Below, in pieces: positions 1 through 7,601 of a DNA stretch of 64,000 nt. Origin of the DNA: Prolixibacteraceae bacterium JC049 (GTDB taxonomy: Bacteria; Bacteroidota; Bacteroidia; Bacteroidales; Prolixibacteraceae); NCBI GenBank assembly GCA_023369685.1, contig SACZ01000003.1, forward strand, positions 124,001-188,000. Direction: 5' to 3'. Made by a program: the position numbers and the translations under genes. How positions within the stretch are numbered: the first letter of the stretch is position 1; every line of letters starts with the position of its first letter. The notes beneath the pieces were generated by a model. The model did no database searches and was not told the origin of the DNA. It worked only from the letters and a program-made list of their open reading frames with translations.

Positions 1-167
1 GTGGTAATCTTCGATTGTTCATTGAAACAAGAGAGGTCGCCATAACCAAGATCGTCGGCAAGAATGAAGATTACATTAGGTTTCTTAACCTTCTTTGCAG
101 AGGCTTCAGGAGTTGCGAAACTTAATGCAGCAACGGCTCCCAATCCTAATAATAGTGTTTTTTTCAT
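1..167 (-). CDS. Sulfatase, N-terminal fragment (cut by window edge)
   Basis: Only the first 55 codons lie in the window. My own translation of the minus strand from the ATG at 165-167 gives a signal peptide (MKKTLLLGLGAVAALSFA, ending near the Ala-Ser-Ala site). It is followed by KPNVIFILADDLGYGDLSC, the opening strand of the alkaline-phosphatase/sulfatase fold. The paired Asp of ADDLGYGD are the usual calcium ligands. The formylglycine motif (C/S-x-P-x-R) would lie further left and cannot be checked. An exported enzyme removing sulfate esters from glycans is likely. The GH97 gene and hybrid sensor that follow on the same strand fit a polysaccharide locus. A phosphodiesterase or phosphatase of the same fold is the alternative. 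Confidence 0.8.
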   Translation of the reverse strand, partial: MKKTLLLGLGAVAALSFATPEASAKKVKKPNVIFILADDLGYGDLSCFNEQSKIT

Positions 168-203
168 CTGTTTGTATTACGTTTTATTTGATTTTATAGT
201 GGA

Positions 204-2087
204 TTATTTCTTTCTCAAAATCATGCAATGTCCACCTCCTGGAGCCATCCAGAATTGGTGTTTACTTTTGCGATTAACAGTGATTGTTTTGCTGGTATAA
301 GCTTCTCTATTTTTCCATGCCGAAGTTTTTCGGGTATCTGAAAAGATGATTGCTTCGTATTTCCCTTTATCCAGAAAACTAAGGTCGATTTCTAAGTTGC
401 GTGCTTCTTTATTGTTGGCGGCACCAACTAACCACGTATCACCTGTTTGGCGAGCTACAACAATCGATTCTCCAATATTGGCTTGAAGTACTTTTGATTG
501 TTTCCAGGTTCCCTTGTTGAATTGAATGAATTCAAACAGATCGCTTTTGGCTTTGTATGCGTCCGGATGATCAGGGATACATGTCAATCCGCTAAATACA
601 ATTAATGTGCGGGCAGCTTCGGAAACCACTGTTGAAGGAACCTGTTGACCAATTGCACGTCGGCCCATTAAATTATCCAGTTCGAAGTAGCCGTTGTTCA
701 TATCTAAAGCTCCGGCCAATGTATTTACCATCGATGCTGTTACGAATGTTTTAGGGGTAAATGCCTTTCGGGCATCCGATTGTGCATGACAATATTCTTT
801 GGTAATTAAGTTGGGCCAAGTGCGGGAATCGCCACTTGGAGGAACTGGGCCATCGTGAAAATCAACTAACATTTTATAGCGAGCAGCCAACTCGACAATT
901 TCACGTGTCTTCAATACAAACTCTTGTCGATTACCATGGCATTCGCTGCGCAAGAAACCGTATTTAAAACCTTTGGCACCCCATTCAGACCAGGTTTTAA
1001 GTACATCTTCTAAGTTCCAATTGTTATTATCTCCTTTTCGTTTTCTATCAATATAAAGCAAAATGCCCACTCCTTTCTCTTTTGCATAGCGAATCAATTC
1101 AGGCATATCCATGTTGGTACGAGAATATTGTGGCCCTTTTTCGCTGTACCAATTGGCATCGAAAAGTACATAAGCCAATTCTTGCTCTGCAGCAAAATCG
1201 ATGAATCGGCGGTAAGACTCTTCGTTGATATCGTATTTGAAATCCCCAACTTTTGCACCATTGGCACGCCAGTCCCACAAAGTAATTCCGGGCTTAATCC
1301 ATGAAGTATCTTCTATTTTACAAGGAGGATTCAGATTATATAGCAAGTTCGATTCCAATAAACTTTCCAATTTGTCGGCCACCATAAATACTCGCCAAGA
1401 AGTTTCACAAGGGAGCTTTACTTCCGATTTTGCTATCTCGAAATGCAACTGATCAGCTTTTCGTTGTAGTAAAAAGTAGCTTTGAGTATAAATACCCGCT
1501 TCATGAATAGCCATCCATTTATTGGAACTATTGATCAAGAATGGAGTTTGGATATTTTTTCCCTCTGGAAGGTCGTTAATTTTCAAAGGACCAAGATTAG
1601 GTCGTTCGCCATTGGGGGCCCATATTGTATTTTCCTCAGGATAGTTGAAAGTGGTATTATCGCTAAATATAGCTGTTGTATTTAGTGTATTCTGCTTTGG
1701 AATTTCATATCGAAATGCAAATCCATTGTCGTAAATTTGGAAGAGAATATTTACCGAATAAGTATTGTTGACTTTAGTAGTGAGTTTTATTTGTCGGTAT
1801 TCATTTTTTATTAGCTGCTGTTTACCCCAAGCAGGCGTCCAAGAGTTGGAGAACGATGATTGATCGGTATTCAGAATATCAAATGAATTTAATGATTTGC
1901 CATCGATGGAAATTCCGAAATGAATGTTCGGAATAAGCAATTGGTTGTTGGACCAAAATTGTGCGGTTAACTGCCCATTTTGATTTTCCCAGTTTACTTT
2001 CAGCTTCTTTTTCGGAGAGAATGAAGAGTTGGCGTTAGCTCCCAAAAAGAAGATGGATAATAATAATGTAAGACAATAGAATCTCAT
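204..2087 (-). CDS. Glycoside hydrolase family 97 protein (alpha-glucosidase/alpha-galactosidase type)
   Basis: A 627-aa exported glycosidase of the SusB type, predicted to release terminal alpha-linked sugars in the periplasm. From the chosen start there is a signal peptide (MRFYCLTLLLSIFFLGANA), a GH97 N-terminal beta-sandwich (about 25-265), a TIM-barrel (about 275-530) containing LWDWRANG, YVLFDANWY, KYGFLRSECHG and LVDFHDGPVPPSG, and a C-terminal beta-sandwich. The frame is open to 2132. I chose the ATG at 2085-2087 because it starts directly on the signal peptide and because a promoter-like TATATTTG lies inside the extension. GH97 contains inverting glucosidases and retaining galactosidases, and the motifs I can read do not decide which this is. 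It sits between the sulfatase and the hybrid sensor on the same strand. Confidence 0.92.
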   Translation of the reverse strand: MRFYCLTLLLSIFFLGANANSSFSPKKKLKVNWENQNGQLTAQFWSNNQLLIPNIHFGISIDGKSLNSFDILNTDQSSFSNSWTPAWGKQQLIKNEYRQIKLTTKVNNTYSVNILFQIYDNGFAFRYEIPKQNTLNTTAIFSDNTTFNYPEENTIWAPNGERPNLGPLKINDLPEGKNIQTPFLINSSNKWMAIHEAGIYTQSYFLLQRKADQLHFEIAKSEVKLPCETSWRVFMVADKLESLLESNLLYNLNPPCKIEDTSWIKPGITLWDWRANGAKVGDFKYDINEESYRRFIDFAAEQELAYVLFDANWYSEKGPQYSRTNMDMPELIRYAKEKGVGILLYIDRKRKGDNNNWNLEDVLKTWSEWGAKGFKYGFLRSECHGNRQEFVLKTREIVELAARYKMLVDFHDGPVPPSGDSRTWPNLITKEYCHAQSDARKAFTPKTFVTASMVNTLAGALDMNNGYFELDNLMGRRAIGQQVPSTVVSEAARTLIVFSGLTCIPDHPDAYKAKSDLFEFIQFNKGTWKQSKVLQANIGESIVVARQTGDTWLVGAANNKEARNLEIDLSFLDKGKYEAIIFSDTRKTSAWKNREAYTSKTITVNRKSKHQFWMAPGGGHCMILRKK

Positions 2088-2115
2088 AGTTGCGGAAATA
2101 ATTATTTGTTCTACA

Positions 2116-2123
2116 CAAATATA
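2116..2123 (-). promoter_or_regulatory. Candidate -7 box of the GH97 gene
   Basis: The minus strand reads TATATTTG, matching the Bacteroidota -7 consensus TAnnTTTG, 29-36 bases before the ATG at 2087. No TTTG sits at the ideal -33 distance. A transcript starting here cannot include the longer open frame to 2132, so the box supports the shorter start. Confidence 0.4.
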
Positions 2124-2194
2124 TCTTCGCACAAAATGGATGGGGTTGAATATTGTTTACAATGGGTTTGAAATTATATAAAACCTTGATTATA

Positions 2195-5100
2195 CTAGAG
2201 TTTGTGCTTGCTTTTAAACTGCGAAGGAGTACATGCTTCTACTTTTTTGAAGGAACTACTGAAGTATTTCGGATCGTTGTATCCAACTTTATAAGCCACT
2301 TCTGTAATGGTATAACCATCCAGTAAAAGAGTTTTAGCCACTTCCATTCTTCTTTTTCGAATTAAATCGTTGGGCGTAATTTCAAATAGCTTTTTCAATT
2401 TGGTGTGAAGAAGCGAACGACTTACTGCAGTTTGATCACATAACATTTGAATGTCCAGATCAGGGTTCGCCAGTTCATTTTTAATGGTTGTTTCCAGTTG
2501 CTCAATGAAGCGTTGGTCGACAATAGAAAGTTTGTTTTTTATTTTTAAAGAAGGTGTTTCATGGTTCCATAATTCACGCATTTTTGCTCTTCCTTCCACC
2601 AATTTTTCAATACGCGTTTTTAGATAAGCCATGTTAAAGGGCTTCGTGATATATGCATCGGCTCCCGATTCAATGCCTTTTATCTTCTCATCCGATTCGC
2701 TCAATGCTGTGAGTAAAATAACAGGAATATGACTGGTTGTTATATCCGCTTTTATTTTTTGACACAATGTGGTGCCATCCATCAGAGGCATCATCACATC
2801 AGAAACAATTAAATCGAACTCCTGCTCGGTTAACTTTTCAAGCGCTTCCACTCCATTCATTGCTTCTGTAATCTGATAGAAAGGAGAAAGTCCTTGTTTG
2901 ATATATGTAAGCACATCGGTATTGTCTTCTACCAATAGAATTTTCAATTGACTTTCATTAGCTGTTGTTGGTGCTGGTTGAGGCAGTTGCTCAATAGCCC
3001 TTAAAGGCAGTTGGATTGTGAATATACTACCTTTATTTTCTTTGCTTTGAACAGAAATATTTCCGCCTTGAAGTTCGGTTAGTTCACGTGTTAGTGCTAA
3101 GCCAATTCCTGTTCCCGGCTTTGCTTCAGTTCCTTGGTAATATCGCTGAAATACCTTTTGAATATCTTCTTTGGAGATTCCTTTCCCGGAATCGTGGATT
3201 GCAATAATCCAGTTATCGGACTCTCGTTTTAGTTCGAACTGGATATTTCCATTTGCTGGTGTGTATTTAAATGCATTGGAAAGCAAGTTGAAAATTATCT
3301 TTTCCAGTAAATCGGCATCAAATAAACACCAACCACTGGTTTCTGGCAACGACAGTTGAAAGTGAATTTGTTTTTCATTGGCCTGCCAGTCGAAAGCGTG
3401 AAACAGATCAGCGATGAATATTTTTATATCAGCAGGAGTGTAGTTGGGAGTAATTTGACTCATTTCTGCTTTCCGGAAATCGAGTAACTGATTCACCAAT
3501 CGCTGTAAATGCTTGGCATTTCTTGATGCCATCTTTAGTTGCGCATTGTCGCTATGTTGCTTCTCATTAATCGCATCGTCCAGTGGGCCAACAATCAATG
3601 TTAGTGGAGTACGTAATTCGTGCGATATATTGGTGAAGAATCGCATTTTCATATCGTTTAACTCTTCTTCTTTTTTGCGTTCTAAACGTTCCAGTAACAG
3701 GCTGTTTCTCAGTTTCCTTCGGTTACTGATAATTCGGTGAACAGCAACAGTAATAATCAGCAGTAATAGCGTGTAAAGAGCAAAAGCCCACCATGTAAGC
3801 CAATAAGGCTGAGCTATTGAAAAATTCAGTGTCTTAATTTGTAATTGCCAGATACCATCGTTACTAGCAGCATTTATTTCCAACTGATAACTACCAGGCG
3901 AGAGTTGATTGTAGACCGCTTCAGGTTGTTGATTGCTGGTAATATGCCACTCTTTGTTGATTGGTTTTAGTCGATATCGGTATTTGACTTTATTGGGAGT
4001 ATTAAAACTAGGTACTTCAAATCGAAAACGTAAATTGTTGAGGTTATGCTTCAAATTGATATTGGACGTAAAATCGATATGTTTCACTAAAATGTCTGAA
4101 GCCAATTGCTGTTGGCCAATTTTGATGTCGATGTTGTTAATATTCAGGTTTGTAAGTCGAATCTGATTGGTTAGAGTATCGGTTTTTAGTTCGTTGGTCT
4201 TAAAGTGCAACAAACCATTGTTCGTCCCGAAATATATTTTCCCAGACTGAGCATTAAAACTCACCCCTTTAGTGTATACATTTCTGGAGTAATCTCCTTT
4301 GAAATAGAAGTTGCGGGAGTTTTTATTCTGAATATTGAAGCGGGTTAATCCATTGTTGGTGGCCACCCATAAGTTTCCCGACGAATCAGCTTGAATACCA
4401 TAAATGACATTGGATGTAATTCCATTCCATGTCGTTAGAATTTCTGCATTCCATGAATTCGGATTAAAAACAGCTATTCCATTTCCTGTTCCGGCATAAA
4501 CAGTTCCCGACAGATCTTCCGTAAGAGTGAAGACAGTAGAGGAGTTAAGCTGATTTTTTCCTGCTGTATTGTTGGAGTAATAACGGTGCTCGTTAGTGTT
4601 TAGATCGATTCGGTGTAAGCCTTTGGCAATTCCTCCAAGCCATAGTTGGTTATTTTTAGAGACATGAATTACCCGAAATCCGTTTCTGTTTTTACCGGTA
4701 TATTTTGCAAGCTGCTTGTTTTTATATGAATTGATAGCCCATTCGTTTACCATTTTTTTACCGATAAAAATTTCTCCGTTGTCAGCAACAAGCCATACTT
4801 TGCCTCGATAAGGATAAATCTGGTTGATTGCGAAGTCTGATAGCGGCTTAATAACCTCCCATCTATCTTTTGTTGGAGCTTTTATGCAAACACCTTTATC
4901 TGTAGCTGCCCATAAAGTGTGGTCAGAGCTGGCGGTAATCCATGAAACCTGATTGGTTGCTATAGGAAGCTGAATGTTTTGCCAATTGTCCGACTGTTTG
5001 TTCCAACAACTCATTCCTGAATTCGATCCTACCCAAATATTTTGTTGGTGATCTTCAAAAACGGTACGTAACCACTTATCAGGTAATTGATTTTTTCCGG

Positions 5101-6076
5101 TTTTATTATAGAACAGAAAAGGATCGTTCTCTTCTTTTAGCTGAACCAGTCCGACACTGCGAACATTTCCCCAGATATTGGCTGCATTATCTGCCATAAA
5201 AAACTGAACACGCTGATGGTAAGTATCTGCATTTAATCCTAACTGGGTAATAATTGGCGAAAATGTAGTATCCTTTTTCGATATAGAATAGAAAAGATTA
5301 CTGGTGGTAGATAACCATATTTTCCCCGAAGGATGAAGAACCAAACCATTGATCTGTTCATCTTCAGTTTTAGGAATTTCAAAAGATGAGATTTGAGAAG
5401 AATTATTGGATTTGAGGTATAAATAATCATCTTTCGACCACCAAATATTTTGTTCCAAGTCAACGATGAACTGTCCTGGCCTGTGATTTAATTGCAATAA
5501 ATGAATGGCCTTTTGCGTATCATCAATTTGCCAAATACCTTGCCGATTGGCAAAATAGAGAGAGGCGCCGAAAGATTCTAAATAAGCATGCGAACACCTA
5601 TCCAAAATTGTTTTTGCGGGATGAGAAGTATTAGGAACGAGGTATTTTATTTCTGAGTTTTGAACGATATAGAGTTTATTGTTTTTGTAAGCTAGGTCGG
5701 TTATGTTTTGCCAATCGTCAGCCATTCGAAACAGCTGGTTTTCTTGTTTGGAGAAGTAGTGAAGTCCTTTAGCTGTGGCAATCCATATGTTGTGATTGTC
5801 ATCATTGCAAATAGCACTAACATTATTGTCTAGCAATGAATTTTCATTTCCTAAGATATGGCGGAATACCTTAAAGCGATTGCCATTGAAACAATTTAGC
5901 CCTTCTTCTGTCCCAATCCACAAATATCCCCAGCTATCCTGAATGATATCATGGATATCAGTTCCTGCCATTCCACTGTTGCTATCCCAAATTTTGTGAG
6001 TAATAGAAGTTTGAGATTGTACATTGACAGTGAATAATAGCATTAGAAGAAGGAAATATATTTTGTGCAAGAGCAT
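2195..6076 (-). CDS. Hybrid two-component system sensor/regulator (HTCS)
   Basis: A single-chain sensor and transcription factor of 1293 aa, typical of Bacteroidota glycan loci. In order: signal peptide (1-22); two seven-bladed Reg_prop beta-propellers (about 25-660, repeated G-x-[LIV]-W-[LIV]-[AG]-T units); Y_Y_Y domain (about 680-750); one membrane helix (about 754-782); HisKA with the phospho-His in FFTNISHELRTPL (about 819); HATPase with NAFKYTP, GKGI and GTGIGLAL; a receiver (about 1042-1158) with the acceptor Asp in DLIVSDVMMPLMDG; and an AraC-type double HTH (about 1190-1290). All catalytic residues appear intact. The periplasmic propeller domain of this family binds oligosaccharides, and the HTH then activates nearby glycosidase and SusCD genes. 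GH97 and the sulfatase downstream on the same strand are likely targets (inference). Confidence 0.96.
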   Translation of the reverse strand: MLLHKIYFLLLMLLFTVNVQSQTSITHKIWDSNSGMAGTDIHDIIQDSWGYLWIGTEEGLNCFNGNRFKVFRHILGNENSLLDNNVSAICNDDNHNIWIATAKGLHYFSKQENQLFRMADDWQNITDLAYKNNKLYIVQNSEIKYLVPNTSHPAKTILDRCSHAYLESFGASLYFANRQGIWQIDDTQKAIHLLQLNHRPGQFIVDLEQNIWWSKDDYLYLKSNNSSQISSFEIPKTEDEQINGLVLHPSGKIWLSTTSNLFYSISKKDTTFSPIITQLGLNADTYHQRVQFFMADNAANIWGNVRSVGLVQLKEENDPFLFYNKTGKNQLPDKWLRTVFEDHQQNIWVGSNSGMSCWNKQSDNWQNIQLPIATNQVSWITASSDHTLWAATDKGVCIKAPTKDRWEVIKPLSDFAINQIYPYRGKVWLVADNGEIFIGKKMVNEWAINSYKNKQLAKYTGKNRNGFRVIHVSKNNQLWLGGIAKGLHRIDLNTNEHRYYSNNTAGKNQLNSSTVFTLTEDLSGTVYAGTGNGIAVFNPNSWNAEILTTWNGITSNVIYGIQADSSGNLWVATNNGLTRFNIQNKNSRNFYFKGDYSRNVYTKGVSFNAQSGKIYFGTNNGLLHFKTNELKTDTLTNQIRLTNLNINNIDIKIGQQQLASDILVKHIDFTSNINLKHNLNNLRFRFEVPSFNTPNKVKYRYRLKPINKEWHITSNQQPEAVYNQLSPGSYQLEINAASNDGIWQLQIKTLNFSIAQPYWLTWWAFALYTLLLLIITVAVHRIISNRRKLRNSLLLERLERKKEEELNDMKMRFFTNISHELRTPLTLIVGPLDDAINEKQHSDNAQLKMASRNAKHLQRLVNQLLDFRKAEMSQITPNYTPADIKIFIADLFHAFDWQANEKQIHFQLSLPETSGWCLFDADLLEKIIFNLLSNAFKYTPANGNIQFELKRESDNWIIAIHDSGKGISKEDIQKVFQRYYQGTEAKPGTGIGLALTRELTELQGGNISVQSKENKGSIFTIQLPLRAIEQLPQPAPTTANESQLKILLVEDNTDVLTYIKQGLSPFYQITEAMNGVEALEKLTEQEFDLIVSDVMMPLMDGTTLCQKIKADITTSHIPVILLTALSESDEKIKGIESGADAYITKPFNMAYLKTRIEKLVEGRAKMRELWNHETPSLKIKNKLSIVDQRFIEQLETTIKNELANPDLDIQMLCDQTAVSRSLLHTKLKKLFEITPNDLIRKRRMEVAKTLLLDGYTITEVAYKVGYNDPKYFSSSFKKVEACTPSQFKSKHKL

Positions 6077-6099
6077 AATAATATTTAGTTAGTACTTCA

Positions 6100-6132
6100 C
6101 AAATTTACAGAATTAACTATTGTGGAGACAAA
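6100..6132 (-). promoter_or_regulatory. Candidate promoter of the hybrid sensor gene
   Basis: On the minus strand TTTG (6129-6132) and TAAATTTG (6100-6107) are separated by 21 bases, close to the Bacteroidota pattern TTTG-N19-TAnnTTTG. The -7 box ends 24 bases before the sensor ATG. The 107-bp gap to rsmE is shared by two divergent genes. Confidence 0.45.
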
Positions 6133-6183
6133 ATATTAGAATTTGGGCGATAATTTTTAATTTTGATCGATAAAATTAGAAAC

Positions 6184-6882
6184 ATGCATTTATTCTATAC
6201 TCCGGATATTTCAGGAGATTCATATACGCTTTCAGAAACAGAATCGAAACACGCTGTAAAGGTTTTGCGTTTACAGCAAGGTGCTCAAATTCAGTTGATG
6301 GATGGAAAAGGTCATTTTTTTATTGCCGAAATTGAGGAAGCAATTCCTAAAAGATGTAAAGTTCGTATTGTTGAAAAACAAGCAGTAGAACGACGACCAT
6401 TTAGTATCCATATAGCCATTGCTCCGACTAAAAACATTGATCGATTGGAATGGTTTCTGGAAAAGTGTACCGAAATAGGGATTGATAAAATCACTCCGCT
6501 TTTGTGTGAACATTCAGAACGAAAGGTGATTAAGTCAGAGCGATTGGAAAAGGTGATCGTATCGGCATGTAAGCAGTCGCTACAAGCATATATGCCGGAA
6601 TTGGCTCCTTTAACTCCTGTAAAAGAGTTATTGGAAAACGCCACTGAGAAAAATAAGTGTATTGCTCATTGCGAGGAACAGGAAAAGTATTTATTGAAAA
6701 ACATTGCAGAAGAGGGAGATGATTTGTTAATTTTGATTGGGCCAGAGGGTGATTTTTCATTGTCGGAAATCCAATTGGCTCAACAGAATGAATTTATGGC
6801 TGTTTCATTGGGTGAAAGTCGTTTGAGAACAGAAACCGCAGGAGTATGTGCTTGCCACACCATTCATGTGATGAAACAATAA
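6184..6882 (+). CDS. rsmE: 16S rRNA (uracil(1498)-N(3))-methyltransferase
   Basis: Methylates N3 of U1498 in 16S rRNA in the assembled 30S subunit, using S-adenosylmethionine. The 233-aa protein begins MHLFYTPDI, the usual RsmE start. An N-terminal PUA-like RNA-binding domain (about 1-70) is followed by a SPOUT methyltransferase domain with the trefoil-knot motifs LILIGPEGDFS and SLGESRLRTETAG. The frame extends seven codons upstream to 6163, but the inner ATG fits the family. The DUF4159 gene starts 11 bases after its stop, so the two probably share a transcript. Divergent from the hybrid sensor. Confidence 0.95.
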   Translation: MHLFYTPDISGDSYTLSETESKHAVKVLRLQQGAQIQLMDGKGHFFIAEIEEAIPKRCKVRIVEKQAVERRPFSIHIAIAPTKNIDRLEWFLEKCTEIGIDKITPLLCEHSERKVIKSERLEKVIVSACKQSLQAYMPELAPLTPVKELLENATEKNKCIAHCEEQEKYLLKNIAEEGDDLLILIGPEGDFSLSEIQLAQQNEFMAVSLGESRLRTETAGVCACHTIHVMKQ

Positions 6883-6893
6883 ATTGAAAAGAG

Positions 6894-7544
6894 ATGAGAA
6901 TTTTACCAATAATATTACTTCTTCTAAGTTTCAGTGGATGGGCACAGGAAACAACAGTAAAACTAGGACTTCTGAAATATAATGGAGGAGGTGACTGGTA
7001 CGCTAATCCTACTTCGTTGCCCAACTTAATTAAGTTTTGTAACGATAAGTTGAATACCTCCATTGCTACACAAATTGAAAATGTAGAGCCAGGAAGTCCT
7101 GCCATTTTTAATTTCCCATTTTTACATATGACAGGGCATGGAAATGTAATATTTTCTGAGTCTGATGTGGATAATCTAAGAAGATATCTGGAGGCTGGTG
7201 GCTTTTTGCATATCGATGATAATTATGGAATGAATGATTATGTACGCAGGGAGTTGAAGAAAATATTTCCCAATCAGGAACTGGTAGAATTGCCTTACTC
7301 GCATCCCATATATCATCAACGATTTGATTTTCCCAAAGGGCTACCCAAAATTCATGAGCATGATAATAATCCACCACAAGCTTTCGGATTATTTATCGAT
7401 GGTAGGTTAGTGGTGTTTTATACTTATGAAACTGACTTGGGAGATGGTTGGGAAGATCCAGAAGTGCACGATGATCCAAAAGATATTCGAGAGAAAGCAC
7501 TAAAAATGGGAGCCAACATCATAGAGTACGCTTTTTCTAATTAA
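6894..7544 (+). CDS. DUF4159 domain-containing exported protein
   Basis: A 216-aa protein with a clear signal peptide (MRILPIILLLLSFSGWAQ) and a DUF4159 domain over nearly all the mature part. Typical family features are FNFPFLHMTGHGN, a GGFLHIDDNYG turn and SHPIYH. The fold is class-I glutamine-amidotransferase-like, but I see no catalytic Cys-His-Glu set, so enzymatic activity should not be assumed. The function of the family is unknown to me. It follows rsmE by 11 bases, an arrangement common in this phylum, which suggests cotranscription rather than shared function. Confidence 0.85.
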   Translation: MRILPIILLLLSFSGWAQETTVKLGLLKYNGGGDWYANPTSLPNLIKFCNDKLNTSIATQIENVEPGSPAIFNFPFLHMTGHGNVIFSESDVDNLRRYLEAGGFLHIDDNYGMNDYVRRELKKIFPNQELVELPYSHPIYHQRFDFPKGLPKIHEHDNNPPQAFGLFIDGRLVVFYTYETDLGDGWEDPEVHDDPKDIREKALKMGANIIEYAFSN

Positions 7545-7576
7545 AAAAAAATGCCTTATGAACGCGTCACAAGGCA
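7543..7576 (-). terminator. Rho-independent terminator of the GH2 gene
   Basis: On the minus strand a 10-bp stem TGCCTTGTGA / TCATAAGGCA (one G-T pair) with a CGCGT-type loop is followed by a run of nine T. It lies just past the stop of the 7602-10364 gene. Confidence 0.75.
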
Positions 7577-7601
7577 ATTGAAAATAGCAAGTATTTCGGT
7601 T

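Noticed and set aside
64-300. 78-codon plus-strand frame at the left edge
   Set aside because: Lies opposite the sulfatase start and the GH97 end; explained by the true minus-strand genes.
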